A DNA stretch of 64,000 nt from the NCBI RefSeq assembly GCF_001723055.1, contig NZ_MDCR01000075.1:1-64000 (forward strand), written 5' to 3'. Below, one piece after another: positions 35,166 to 43,602 of this stretch. Below the pieces are notes generated by a model that saw only the letters and a program-made list of their open reading frames with translations, was not told the DNA's origin and did not search any database. The first letter of the stretch is position 1. Each line of letters starts with the position of its first letter. The stretch is from Streptomyces niveus. GTDB taxonomy: Bacteria > Actinomycetota > Actinomycetes > Streptomycetales > Streptomycetaceae. Both the position numbers and the translations under genes were made by a program.

Positions 35166-36986
35166 TTGCGCGAGTTCAGCCTTCCGGCCCTGTACGAGGT
35201 CCCCTCGGACGGCAACCTGACGGATCTCATCGGCCGCAACGCCGCTCAGTATCCCGATGCCGCGGTCGTGAGCCGCAAGGTCGGTGGTGCCTGGACGGAT
35301 GTCACGGCCGTCCAGTTCCTCGCCGAGGTGCGGGCGGTGGCCAAGGGCCTGATCGCGTCCGGCATCCTCCCGGGTGAGCGGGTCGCCCTGATGTCGCGGA
35401 CCCGGTACGAGTGGGTGCTGCTCGACTTCGCGATCTGGAGCGCGGGCGCCGTCACCGTACCGGTGTACGAGACCAGCTCCCCCGAGCAGGTGCAGTGGAT
35501 CCTCGGCGACTCGGGCACCGCGGCGATCATCGTGGAGTCCGGGGAGCACGCGGCGGCGGTCCGGTCGGTCTCCGACGGGCTGACCGGGCTGCGGCACGTC
35601 TGGCGGATCGACGGCGGCGGGGGCGGGGGCCAGGGCGAGGGCTGTGTGGCGGAGCTGACCGCCGCCGGCGCGGAGATCACCGAGGCGGTGGTCGACGAGC
35701 GCAGCGCGACGGCGAAGGCCGACGATCCGGCGACGATCGTGTACACCTCGGGGACCACCGGCCGCCCCAAGGGCTGCGTGCTGACGCACCGGGCCTTCTT
35801 CGCGGAGTGCGGCAACGTGGTGGAGCGCCTGAAGCCGCTGTTCCGTACGGGCGAGTGCTCGGTCCTGCTCTTCCTGCCCGCCGCGCACGTCTTCGGCCGG
35901 CTGGTCGAGGTGGCGTCGGTGATGGCGCCGATCAAGCTGGGCTGCGTACCGGACATCAAGAATCTGACCGAGGAGCTGGCGGCGTTCCGGCCGACGCTGA
36001 TCCTCGGGGTGCCGCGCGTCTTCGAGAAGGTCTACAACTCGGCGCGCGCCAAGGCGCAGGCGGACGGCAAGGGCAAGATCTTCGACCGCGCGGCGAGCAC
36101 GGCGATCGCCTACAGCCGCGCGCTGGGCACGCCGCAGGGGCCGTCGCTCGGGCTCAGGATCAGGCACAAGGTGTTCGACGCGCTCGTGTACAGCAAGCTG
36201 CGGGCGGTCCTCGGCGGCCGTGGTGAGTACGCCATCTCCGGCGGCGCCCCGCTGGGCGAACGGCTGGGCCACTTCTTCCGCGGCATCGGTTTCACGGTGC
36301 TGGAGGGGTACGGCCTGACGGAGACGTGCGCGGCCACGGCGTTCAACCCGTGGGACCGGCAGAAGATCGGCACTGTCGGTCAGCCGCTGCCGGGTTCGGT
36401 GATCCGTATCGCCGACGACGGCGAGGTGCTGCTGCACGGCGAGCACCTGTTCACGGGCTACTGGAACAACGAGGCGGCGACGGCCGAGGCGCTGGCGGAC
36501 GGCTGGTTCCACACCGGGGACATCGGCACGCTCGACGAGGACGGGTATCTCGCGATCACCGGCCGCAAGAAGGAGATCCTGGTGACGGCGGGCGGCAAGA
36601 ACGTCGCGCCCGCCGTGATCGAGGACCGCATCCGCGCGCACGCGCTGATCGCCGAGTGCATGGTCGTCGGCGACGGCCGCCCGTTCGTGGGCGCGCTGGT
36701 GACGCTCGACGCGGAGTTCCTGGCGCGCTGGGCGAAGGACAACGGCAAACCCCCGGGCTCGACGGCGGCGTCCCTGCACGACGACCCGGACCTGCTGGCG
36801 GCGGTCCAGCAGGCGGTGGACGACGGCAACGCGGCGGTGTCGAAGGCGGAGTCGGTGCGCAAGTTCCGCGTCCTTCAGGCCCAGTTCACGGAGGAGGCGG
36901 GCCACATCACGCCGTCGCTGAAGCTGAAGCGGGGCGTGGTGGCGAAGGACTTCGCGGACGAGATCGAGTCGTTGTACCGCGCCTGA
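35166..36986 (+). CDS. fadD: long-chain acyl-CoA synthetase (FadD15-like)
   Basis: A 606-residue AMP-forming acyl-CoA ligase. The P-loop-like motif is IVYTSGTTGRPKGCVLTH, the adenylate-binding site GYGLTETCAA, and the late motifs are GWFHTGDIGTLDEDGYLAITGRKKEILVT and a C-terminal Lys-bearing segment HITPSLKLKR. A Gly-rich insertion (GGGGGGQGEG) sits near residue 155. The TTG start at 35166 is preceded by GAGGAG seven bases away and matches where homologues begin (MREFSLPALYEVP). It activates fatty acids to acyl-CoA. M. tuberculosis FadD15 (Rv2187), beside pimB, is the positional counterpart; the next gene here is the PimB-like transferase. Confidence 0.92.
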   Translation: MREFSLPALYEVPSDGNLTDLIGRNAAQYPDAAVVSRKVGGAWTDVTAVQFLAEVRAVAKGLIASGILPGERVALMSRTRYEWVLLDFAIWSAGAVTVPVYETSSPEQVQWILGDSGTAAIIVESGEHAAAVRSVSDGLTGLRHVWRIDGGGGGGQGEGCVAELTAAGAEITEAVVDERSATAKADDPATIVYTSGTTGRPKGCVLTHRAFFAECGNVVERLKPLFRTGECSVLLFLPAAHVFGRLVEVASVMAPIKLGCVPDIKNLTEELAAFRPTLILGVPRVFEKVYNSARAKAQADGKGKIFDRAASTAIAYSRALGTPQGPSLGLRIRHKVFDALVYSKLRAVLGGRGEYAISGGAPLGERLGHFFRGIGFTVLEGYGLTETCAATAFNPWDRQKIGTVGQPLPGSVIRIADDGEVLLHGEHLFTGYWNNEAATAEALADGWFHTGDIGTLDEDGYLAITGRKKEILVTAGGKNVAPAVIEDRIRAHALIAECMVVGDGRPFVGALVTLDAEFLARWAKDNGKPPGSTAASLHDDPDLLAAVQQAVDDGNAAVSKAESVRKFRVLQAQFTEEAGHITPSLKLKRGVVAKDFADEIESLYRA

Positions 36987-37071
36987 GCCGAAGCACGGCC
37001 CGCCAACCGGGTCCATTCGCGGCCCAGTCGGCCCTCACCCGGCGGACGGACCCGGCGTGCCCGCCCGGTGG

Positions 37072-38226
37072 CTACAGCAGGGCGCGCAGGCGTTCCGACA
37101 GGAGGTCCCAGCGCCAGCGTTCCTCCACCCATCGGCGGCCCCGCGTGCCCATCCGGTGGCGCAGTTCGGGGTCCTGGAGCAGTGTCACGATGCGGTCCGA
37201 CGATTCGCGCGCGGCGAGCGTCGTGGGGGCGCCGGGGACCACCCAGCCCGTTTCGCCGTCCAGTACCGCGTCCGGCGCGCCGCCGGAGTCGCCCGCGACC
37301 ACCGGGAGGCCCGTCGCGGACGCCTCCAGGTAGACGATGCCCAGGCCCTCCACGTCGAGGCCGCCGCGCCGGGTGCGGCAGGGCATCGCGAAGACGTCGC
37401 CCGCGCCGTAGTGGGCGGGCAGTTCCGACCAGGGCACGGGGCCGGTGAAGCGTACGGACTCGGCGACGCCGGTCTCGTGCGCCAGCTTCCGCAGCTCCTT
37501 GTCGTACGGTCCGCCGCCGACGATCAGCAGTACGGCGTCCGGGACCCGCGCCAGGATCGCGGGCATCGCGAGGATCAGCGTGTCCTGCCCCTTGCGCGGC
37601 ACCAGCCGCGAGACGCAGACGACGACGGGCCGCTCGGCGAGCCCCAGCCGCTCCCGTACCTCGTCACCGCCCGACGCCGGGTGGAACGTCTTCTCGTCGA
37701 CGCCGGGCGGCAGTTGGACCATGCGGCCGGCCGCGTCGGAGGTGAGGGCCGCGGCGATGCGGGAGCGTGTGTACTCGCCGAGGTAGGTGATCGTGTCCGT
37801 GCCCTCGCCGATCCGGCGCAGCAGTTGCCGGGACGCGGGCAGCTGCGCCCAGCCCGCCTCGTGGCCGTGCGAGGTGGCGACGATCCGCCGGGCGCCGGCC
37901 TGGCGCAGCGCGGGCCCCATCAGTCCGAGCGGGGCCGCCGCGCCGAACCACACGGACTCGCAGCCGTGTTCGCGCAGCAGTCCCACCGCCCGTCTGGTCA
38001 CTCTCGGGGTGGGCAGCAGCATCGTCGTACGGTCGCGTACGACCGTGAAGGGCTGCTCGGCGTCGAAGGCCGCCGTCGCCTCCGCGCCCTCGGCGCCGCG
38101 CTTCCAGGTGGAGGCGTAGACGACGATCCGGTCGGGGTCCAGCCGTAGCGCCATGTTGTGCAGGAACGCCTGGATGCCACCGGGCCGGGGCGGGAAGTCG
38201 TTCGTCACGATCAAGGTCTTGTGCAT
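37072..38226 (-). CDS. GT4-family glycosyltransferase, PimB-prime-like
   Basis: A 384-residue GT-B enzyme. The start LIVTNDFPPRPGGIQAFLHNMA is the typical donor-independent N-terminal domain, and ATSHGHEAGWAQLP lies in the acceptor site. The C-terminal domain has VVCVSRLVPRKGQDTLI, LLIVGGGPYDKELRKLA and the nucleotide-sugar motif DVEGLGIVYLEASATGLPVVAGDSGG (EX7E type). Synteny with M. tuberculosis Rv2188c suggests the mannosyltransferase that adds the second mannose to phosphatidylinositol mannoside. The ATG at 38226 has a TACTGT -10-like box eight bases upstream and no ribosome site. It is convergent with fadD. Confidence 0.85.
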   Translation of the reverse strand: MHKTLIVTNDFPPRPGGIQAFLHNMALRLDPDRIVVYASTWKRGAEGAEATAAFDAEQPFTVVRDRTTMLLPTPRVTRRAVGLLREHGCESVWFGAAAPLGLMGPALRQAGARRIVATSHGHEAGWAQLPASRQLLRRIGEGTDTITYLGEYTRSRIAAALTSDAAGRMVQLPPGVDEKTFHPASGGDEVRERLGLAERPVVVCVSRLVPRKGQDTLILAMPAILARVPDAVLLIVGGGPYDKELRKLAHETGVAESVRFTGPVPWSELPAHYGAGDVFAMPCRTRRGGLDVEGLGIVYLEASATGLPVVAGDSGGAPDAVLDGETGWVVPGAPTTLAARESSDRIVTLLQDPELRHRMGTRGRRWVEERWRWDLLSERLRALL

Positions 38227-38337
38227 CGTCGCCGACAGTACCGAACGGCCCTGCCTCATCGTTCCCGCGCCTGTCCCCCCGCATGATGGCTCCCGCCAAC
38301 ACATATGTACATTTCGCTCAAAACGGGCAGGGTGGTC

Positions 38338-39639
38338 ATGACGGTCGGGGATGTCGAGGACACGACGCGGTCACACTACGGAGCGGGGACGGCCGGGCCC
38401 GTCGCCGTATGGCTCCTCACCAGGACCGTGCTGATGCTCTGCGTCCTGCGGATCATCATCACGCCGGGCTCCGACGTCACCCCGGACGTCTCCGTCACCT
38501 ACCAGGGCTGGTACGACGTCCTGACCGCCGGCACCTTCCCCCAGGCGGACGTCACCTGGCAGTACCCGCCCGCCGCCGCCTTCGCGATCCTCTCCCCCGC
38601 CCTGCTGCCCTTCCTCGGCTACGCCACGGCGTTCTTCACCCTGTGCCTGCTCTGCGACGCGCTCGTCTTCGGGCTGCTTCTCCGTACGGCGCGGCGCCCG
38701 GGACGCTCGACGCGCGGCGTGTGGGTGTGGGTCGTCGGCGTCGCGGTGCTCGGGCCCACGGTGTACGCCCGGTACGACCTGATGGTCACCGCCGTCGCCG
38801 TCTGCGCCCTCCTCGTGGGCGCCCGAAGGCCCCAACTGCTCGGCGCCCTGGCGGGGTTCGGGGCGCTGCTGAAGGTGTGGCCGGTGCTGGTGCTGATCGG
38901 TACGCCGCGCGGCCGGGCCACCCGGCTGTCCTGGTCCGCCGCCGTCGCGACGGCGCTCGCGCTGCTCGCCATGGTGTCCGCGGTGCTGCCGGGCGCGCTG
39001 GACTTCCTCACCGCGCAGCGCGACCGGGGTACGGAGGTCGAGTCGCTGGGCGCGCTGGTCTTCCATGTGGCCCGGCATCTCGGCTGGGACGGCGTCGTGA
39101 TGTTCTCCTACGGCTCGGTGGAGTTCCGGGGGCCGTACGTCCCGCTGGTCAGCGCGCTCGCCCTCGTCCTCAGCGTGACCGCCTTCGGCTGGCTGCTGGT
39201 CTGGCGGCTGAAGGCGACGGCGCTCACGGCGAACACCCTGTGCGACGCGGCGTTCGTCGCCGTCCTGCTCTTCACCGTCACCAGCCGGGTGATCAGCCCG
39301 CAGTACATGATCTGGCTGGTGGGACTGGCCGCCGTCTGCCTGCTGCTGCGGTCGAGCCCGATGACGCTGCCCGCGGTGCTGGTGGTGGCGGCCTCCGCGG
39401 TCACGGTGCTCGAATTCCCGCTGTTCTTCTCGCACGTGACGGCGAGCGACTGGCTGGGCGTGACCCTGCTCGTCGTGCGCAACGGGCTGCTGGTGGCCGC
39501 GGCGCTGACCGCGTGCGCGCGGCTGTGGCGCACGACGGTGCCGCTCACGCTCCCACGCCCGGGTACACACGCGGACCCTGACGCGACGGGCAACGCGGAC
39601 GGGGCCAAGGAGGACCGGTACCGGCTGCTCGGCTCCTGA
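38338..39639 (+). CDS. GT87-family polyprenyl-phosphate-mannose glycosyltransferase (DUF2029)
   Basis: A 433-residue integral membrane protein with about ten to eleven hydrophobic segments. The conserved outer loop after the first span is VTYQGWYDVLTAGTFPQADVTWQYPPAA, with the acidic and WQYPP residues of the GT87 family, followed later by ARYDLMVTAVAV, GFGALLKVWPVLV and SRVISPQYMIWLV. The counterpart near M. tuberculosis pimB (Rv2181) is a lipomannan mannosyltransferase. I start at ATG 38338, behind GCAGGGTGG; an in-frame ATG at 38305 lacks a ribosome site. It is divergent from the PimB-like gene, consistent with shared envelope glycolipid work. Confidence 0.82.
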   Translation: MTVGDVEDTTRSHYGAGTAGPVAVWLLTRTVLMLCVLRIIITPGSDVTPDVSVTYQGWYDVLTAGTFPQADVTWQYPPAAAFAILSPALLPFLGYATAFFTLCLLCDALVFGLLLRTARRPGRSTRGVWVWVVGVAVLGPTVYARYDLMVTAVAVCALLVGARRPQLLGALAGFGALLKVWPVLVLIGTPRGRATRLSWSAAVATALALLAMVSAVLPGALDFLTAQRDRGTEVESLGALVFHVARHLGWDGVVMFSYGSVEFRGPYVPLVSALALVLSVTAFGWLLVWRLKATALTANTLCDAAFVAVLLFTVTSRVISPQYMIWLVGLAAVCLLLRSSPMTLPAVLVVAASAVTVLEFPLFFSHVTASDWLGVTLLVVRNGLLVAAALTACARLWRTTVPLTLPRPGTHADPDATGNADGAKEDRYRLLGS

Positions 39640-39654
39640 AGCCCCCCCGCCCCC

Positions 39655-40923
39655 TCAGCGCAGCCGCTCGCGCATGTAGTCCCGCCACTGCGCCGCGAAC
39701 GCGTCCGGCGCCACCGACAGAACCTCGTTCATCGCGTCCTCCACGGCGCCCTCGCGGCGCTCGTGCGCGCCCACCGCCCGGTAGAAGTCCGTCAGCTTCT
39801 CCTCGCCCCAGCGCCGCGCGATCAGCTCGCACGCCAGGCGACCGCCCTCGTACGCCCGTGCCAGCTCCTCCGCCTTCGCGTCGAAGGCGAAGTCGCCGTC
39901 CCCGGGAAGCGCGGCGGGCAGCTCGCCCCGGCGCAGGGACCGTTGGAGCTCCGGTGCCGCCTGGCCGTCCACGCGGCCGGAGTCGCGGTAGGCGACCCAG
40001 TCCGCGAGGCCCTCCGACAGCCACATCGGGGTGGCCTCCGTCGTGTCCGTACGGGTCGCCACATGGGTCGTCTCGTGGGTGAGGACCACCTGGCGCCCGA
40101 AGTCGCCGAGGATGCCGTACGCGTCGGGGTTGACGATCACCCGGTCCGCCGGCGACGAGCCCTCCCGCCGCGTCTCGCCGGTCGTGACGGCGGCGATGCC
40201 CCGGTAGCTGCCCGCCGAGGCGCCCAGCAGGCCGGCCATCGACTCCACCGACCCGGGCACCAGCACCACCACACGGCCGGACCAGCTGCCCGGCCACGCC
40301 TCGTCGACGGCGGGCACCGCCCGGTCGGCGACGGCGGCGATCTCGCGCAGCCGCTCGTTGTCCTGGCCGACGCCGAGGATCAGGCTGCGCCTGCCGTGGA
40401 CGACGTCGACGGGGCCCTGCTGCCAGAGCTGCTGCACGCCGTCCTCGCCGGGCCGGTCGGCGCTCACGTACCACCGCCCGTCGCGTTCGGTCAGCTCCAG
40501 GGTGCGGGCCGAGCTGACGGGCGCGCTGTCGTAGCCGGCTATCCGGAAGCGCAGCTCGGCCCGTGCCGTGGCGCGCGTGCCGGAGCGGTCGACGTCCCGC
40601 AGCTCGTACTCCCAGGACCGTACGGGTACGTCGGTGAGGTTCTGGTACGTCCGCCGCTCGGCGGCCAGCAGATCACCGGCCGAGGGGTCGACGGCGGCCA
40701 GATACCCGGCCTCGTCCCGGTCCACGAGGGCGTCGGCGCGGCGGTCGAGGGTCCGCCGGATCTCGCCCGTCGCGGCGTCGGTCCCGTCGGGCGCGGAGCA
40801 ACCGGAGGCGACCAGCAGACACCCGAGCAGCGAGACCGCCGCCCGGCCGGGCACACCGCGGCGGCGGACCGGACGCCACCGACCCGCCGCACGTCTTCGA
40901 GTCGTACGTCCCCGACCTGCCAC
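39655..40923 (-). CDS. secreted lipoprotein with HETTH zinc-peptidase-like motif
   Basis: A 422-residue protein. After a basic N-terminus, the hydrophobic AAVSLLGCLLVASGC segment is a lipoprotein signal ending in a lipobox Cys (about residue 40). The mature part begins with an NTF2-like region and ends in a predicted metallopeptidase: VVLTHETTHVATRTD supplies HExxH, and LSEGLADWVAYRD, about 20 residues later, supplies the third ligand Glu in a gluzincin-like arrangement. The GTG start at 40923 has a TACGAT -10 box seven bases upstream. The next gene upstream encodes a wall hydrolase, only 35 bases away. Confidence 0.78.
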   Translation of the reverse strand: MAGRGRTTRRRAAGRWRPVRRRGVPGRAAVSLLGCLLVASGCSAPDGTDAATGEIRRTLDRRADALVDRDEAGYLAAVDPSAGDLLAAERRTYQNLTDVPVRSWEYELRDVDRSGTRATARAELRFRIAGYDSAPVSSARTLELTERDGRWYVSADRPGEDGVQQLWQQGPVDVVHGRRSLILGVGQDNERLREIAAVADRAVPAVDEAWPGSWSGRVVVLVPGSVESMAGLLGASAGSYRGIAAVTTGETRREGSSPADRVIVNPDAYGILGDFGRQVVLTHETTHVATRTDTTEATPMWLSEGLADWVAYRDSGRVDGQAAPELQRSLRRGELPAALPGDGDFAFDAKAEELARAYEGGRLACELIARRWGEEKLTDFYRAVGAHERREGAVEDAMNEVLSVAPDAFAAQWRDYMRERLR

Positions 40924-40930
40924 GCTGCCG

Positions 40931-40936
40931 ATCGTA
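40931..40936 (-). promoter_or_regulatory. leaderless -10 box for the HETTH lipoprotein gene
   Basis: TACGAT on the minus strand ends seven bases before GTG 40923; no ribosome site is visible. Confidence 0.4.
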
Positions 40937-40958
40937 CGGGGCGCCGCGGGCGGCACGC

Positions 40959-41984
40959 CTATACGCGGGTCACCGACGAGACCGGCATCATGCCCACCGG
41001 GTCGTAGCGGACCGAGGCGCCGGGGTACGGCGCGTGCACCACCTGGCCGTTGCCCATGTACATCCCGATGTGGCTGGCGTCGTCGCGGTAGGCGACCAGG
41101 TCGCCGGGTCTCGCCTGGGACAGCGGCACCTGCTGTCCCGCGTACCGCTGCGCCTGCGAGGTACGCGGCAGGGCGACCCCGGCCTGCGCGTACGCCCACT
41201 GGGTCAGGCCCGAACAGTCGAAGCCCGAGGGCCCGTTGGCGCCCCACACGTACGGCAGGCCGACGACGCCGCGCGCCGCGCGGGCCGCGGCGGCGGCGCG
41301 CGCGGAGGCCGGCGCCTCGCCCGAGAGCGAGAGCGGACCGCCGTCGCGCCCCGAGCGCGAGGCCCGGTCCGCGTCCCTCTCGGCGTCGGGCAACGAGTTC
41401 AGCAGCCGCCGCGCCTCGGCGAGCTTGGCCTCGACGGTGCGCTTGTGACGGGCGACGGCTGCCCGGCTGCGCTCCAGCTCCGCGAGGTCCCTGGTCGCCT
41501 CGTCGCGCTGCTGGCCGAGCTTGCGCTGGGCCTGCCCGAGGTCGCGCAGGGCATGGGCCTGGCGGTCGCTCAGCCGGTCGAGGGCCTCGGCCCGCTCCAG
41601 ATAGCTGTCCGGGTCGGAGGAGAGCAGCAGCGCGAGGGCCGGGTCGAGCCCGCCGGAGCGGTACTGGGCGCCGGCGATCGAACCGAGCGCGCCCCGCATG
41701 CGGTTGACGCGCTCCTGGCTGCGGGCCGCGCCGTCCCGTACCCGGTCCACCCGCTCGCGCAGGGCGCCGGCCCGCTCGCCCGCCTTGTTGTACTGCTCGG
41801 TGGCCTTCTCGGCCTCCTCGTACAGCCGGTCGACGGTCGACCGGGTCGCCTCGGTCGTCTCCCTGGGGTCCGCGCCCGCCGGCGCCGTCCCGAGGGCTGC
41901 CGCGGCCGTGACCGCCGCGGCTGACAGGACCGTGACCCGGGTGCCCCGGCTGTGGCCGGGCTGTGAGGAACGACGATGGGACAC
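40959..41984 (-). CDS. NlpC/P60 family peptidoglycan hydrolase (copy A)
   Basis: A 341-residue secreted protein. A signal peptide (about residues 1-38, ending near PAGADP) is followed by a coiled-coil region of about 170 residues, with alternating Arg/Glu/Ala and the conserved SIAGAQYRSGGLDPALALLLSSDPDSYL. The C-terminal NlpC/P60 domain has catalytic Cys in SGFDCSGLTQWAYAQAGV, His in ASHIGMYMGNGQ and a third polar residue in VVHAPYPG. This is the M. tuberculosis RipC/Rv2190c-like layout. I choose GTG 41984 by likeness to its paralogue; GTG 41987 or 41999 are alternatives. It is a tandem paralogue of the next gene, of the same length. Confidence 0.9.
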   Translation of the reverse strand: MSHRRSSQPGHSRGTRVTVLSAAAVTAAAALGTAPAGADPRETTEATRSTVDRLYEEAEKATEQYNKAGERAGALRERVDRVRDGAARSQERVNRMRGALGSIAGAQYRSGGLDPALALLLSSDPDSYLERAEALDRLSDRQAHALRDLGQAQRKLGQQRDEATRDLAELERSRAAVARHKRTVEAKLAEARRLLNSLPDAERDADRASRSGRDGGPLSLSGEAPASARAAAAARAARGVVGLPYVWGANGPSGFDCSGLTQWAYAQAGVALPRTSQAQRYAGQQVPLSQARPGDLVAYRDDASHIGMYMGNGQVVHAPYPGASVRYDPVGMMPVSSVTRV

Positions 41985-42076
41985 CACAGGAAGCCGCACT
42001 TCCTTCCGCTGGACGCAACTGCGCAGCCCCTGCCGCCCGACGGGCGGAAACATGGCCGGGAGCTACGGCGCAGCAG

Positions 42077-42106
42077 ACAGTAACCGTGCGGACACTCAGT
42101 GACCAA
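42077..42106 (-). promoter_or_regulatory. promoter of NlpC/P60 copy A
   Basis: On the minus strand TTGGTC (42106-42101) and TACTGT (42082-42077) are 18 bases apart, giving an untranslated leader of about 85 bases. I recognise no known aptamer in that leader, though it can form a small CCGCCC-GTC-GGGCGG hairpin. Confidence 0.5.
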
Positions 42107-42132
42107 AGACCGCGCCGGGCACAGACAGTGAT

Positions 42133-42165
42133 GCCCCGCCGGAGACCACAGGTCACCGGCGGGGC
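42133..42165 (-). terminator. terminator between the two NlpC/P60 genes
   Basis: Ten-base arms GCCCCGCCGG and CCGGCGGGGC (42133-42142, 42156-42165) enclose a loop with its own GACC-GGTC pairing. It lies about 90 bases past the stop of copy B, so the copies are transcribed separately. Confidence 0.75.
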
Positions 42166-42256
42166 GTGCGTCAGCGGGAGTAACCGGAGTTCGCCCGAAC
42201 GGGCGGTCGCGGTCGGGTCCGTGAGCGGGAGGGCGCGTCAGGTTCCGCGCGGAGTG

Positions 42257-43282
42257 TCAGACGCGGACGCCGAACTGGAAGCTGCCGGCCCACTCCATGG
42301 ATTCGTAGCGCACCACGGTGCCCGGCTTGGGGGCGTGGATGACCTGGCCGTTGCCGACGTACAGCCCGACATGGCTCAGTCCGCTGAAGAAGACCAGGTC
42401 GCCGGGGGCAAGTTCGCTGCGGCCGATCTTCGTGCCGTCGTTGACCTGGGTGTACGTGGTCCTGGTGATGCTCACGCCCGCCTGGGCGTAGGCCCACTGG
42501 GTCAGCCCGGAGCAGTCGTAGGAGTTGGGGCCCTCGGCGCCGGATATGTACGGCTTGCCCAGCTGGGTCTTGGCAGCGGCCAGCGCGGCGGCGGCCATGC
42601 CCGAAGACGCCTTCTCGTTACCGAGGTTGGCGCGCTCGTTGCCACGGGCCGCGCGCTCCGCGTCCTCGGCCTGGATCTGCGCGCGCTCCTCGGCGGTCAG
42701 CGTGTTGAGAAGCTTGTTCGCCGCGTTGAGCTTGGCCTGGACGTCCTTCTTCTTCTTGGCCAGCTCCGTGCGCGTGTCGGCGAGGTCCTTCAGCTTGAGG
42801 GTCGCCTCCTGACGCTGCTGCGCGAGGGTCCGCTGCTTGGCCTGGATCTTCTCCAGCGCGGTGACCTGCTTGCTGCCCATCTGGTCGAGCACGGAGGCCT
42901 TGTCCAGATAGTCGTCGGGGTCGGCGGAGAGGAAGAGCTGGAGAGCGGGGTCGATGCCACCGGAGCGGTACTGGGCGCTGGCCATCGAACCGAGGCCGGT
43001 GCGCAGCTCGTTGAGCTCCTCCTGGCCACGGGCGACCTTGTCCTGCATCGCCTCGACCTGCTTCTCGAGCTTCTTTTCCTTCTCCTGGGCGCCGCTGTGC
43101 GCCTCCGTCGAGGCCTCGGCCTCGTGGTAGAGCTTGTCGACCTTTTCCTTGACGTCTTCCTTGGTCGGCTTCGGATCGGCCTGCGCGGCCTGGGACGTCA
43201 GGGCGACAGCTGCGGCTGCGGTCGCGGTGAGCACGGTCACGCGGGCGCGGCTCGGCTGCTTGGGACGACGGTGGGACGCCAC
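42257..43282 (-). CDS. NlpC/P60 family peptidoglycan hydrolase (copy B)
   Basis: A 341-residue secreted D,L-endopeptidase candidate with the same plan as copy A: signal peptide MASHRRPKQPSRARVTVLTA onward, ending near AAQADP; a Lys/Glu-rich coiled coil with SMASAQYRSGGIDPALQLFLSADPDDYLD; and NlpC/P60 domain NSYDCSGLTQWAYAQAGV, LSHVGLYVGNGQVIHAPKPG. Copy B is Lys-rich where copy A is Arg-rich. The GTG start at 43282 is nine bases after AAGGAG. A long leader of about 160 bases with a probable c-di-AMP riboswitch precedes it, which suits control of a wall-cutting enzyme by osmotic or wall stress signals. Confidence 0.92.
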   Translation of the reverse strand: MASHRRPKQPSRARVTVLTATAAAAVALTSQAAQADPKPTKEDVKEKVDKLYHEAEASTEAHSGAQEKEKKLEKQVEAMQDKVARGQEELNELRTGLGSMASAQYRSGGIDPALQLFLSADPDDYLDKASVLDQMGSKQVTALEKIQAKQRTLAQQRQEATLKLKDLADTRTELAKKKKDVQAKLNAANKLLNTLTAEERAQIQAEDAERAARGNERANLGNEKASSGMAAAALAAAKTQLGKPYISGAEGPNSYDCSGLTQWAYAQAGVSITRTTYTQVNDGTKIGRSELAPGDLVFFSGLSHVGLYVGNGQVIHAPKPGTVVRYESMEWAGSFQFGVRV

Positions 43283-43304
43283 GAAGGCGAGCTCCTTCTT
43301 CCTC

Positions 43305-43435
43305 GAGCCGCCTACCGGGTGTGGGGAGCGGATCCCCGGCTCCATGTGTTTCAGCTTCCCGGCGCTGCCGGACTGAACTACACGAATTCGGCGGTTCCTT
43401 CGCCGCCACCCCGGATGGGTGATCAACCGCGCGAA
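43305..43435 (-). promoter_or_regulatory. probable c-di-AMP (ydaO/yuaA) riboswitch
   Basis: The leader of NlpC/P60 copy B contains, in order on the minus strand, GGAACCGCCGAATTC (43398-43384), a hairpin-rich middle with GGAGCCGGGGATCC, and GGTAGGCGGC (43316-43307), just before the ribosome site. The paired GCCGCC and GGCGGC blocks and the AGCCGGGGA block are those I associate with actinobacterial ydaO/yuaA elements, which commonly sit before cell-wall hydrolase genes. I could not score it against the covariance model. Confidence 0.6.
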
Positions 43436-43448
43436 GGTTCGAGGCCTG

Positions 43449-43478
43449 ACCCTAGTGACCTTCCCGTGATCAGTTCAA
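43449..43478 (-). promoter_or_regulatory. promoter of NlpC/P60 copy B
   Basis: TTGAAC (43478-43473) and TAGGGT (43454-43449) on the minus strand are 18 bases apart. Transcription would start near 43442 and give a leader of about 160 bases containing the riboswitch candidate. The rest of the gap to the NYN gene (to 43602) is AT-richer and holds no gene I can see. Confidence 0.5.
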
Positions 43479-43602
43479 ATCCTGAAGGGGAAAAATTTCG
43501 TCGCGGAGTGGTTTCTTCACATACATCGCACTGACAGTGATGAACAATTGACGCTGTGATGCGACATGGCGTGACCAAATGCCGCATTGGCCACAGGAGT
43601 TA

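Noticed and set aside
36987..37071. Hairpin CCGGGTCC/GGACCCGG between convergent fadD and the PimB-like gene
   Set aside because: The stem is only eight bases with a loop of more than 30, too weak to call a terminator.
40924..42156. Upstream extension of the HETTH lipoprotein frame to 833 codons
   Set aside because: The added part is antisense-free but out of frame with the NlpC/P60 gene that clearly occupies the region; the lipoprotein signal fixes the true start near 40923.
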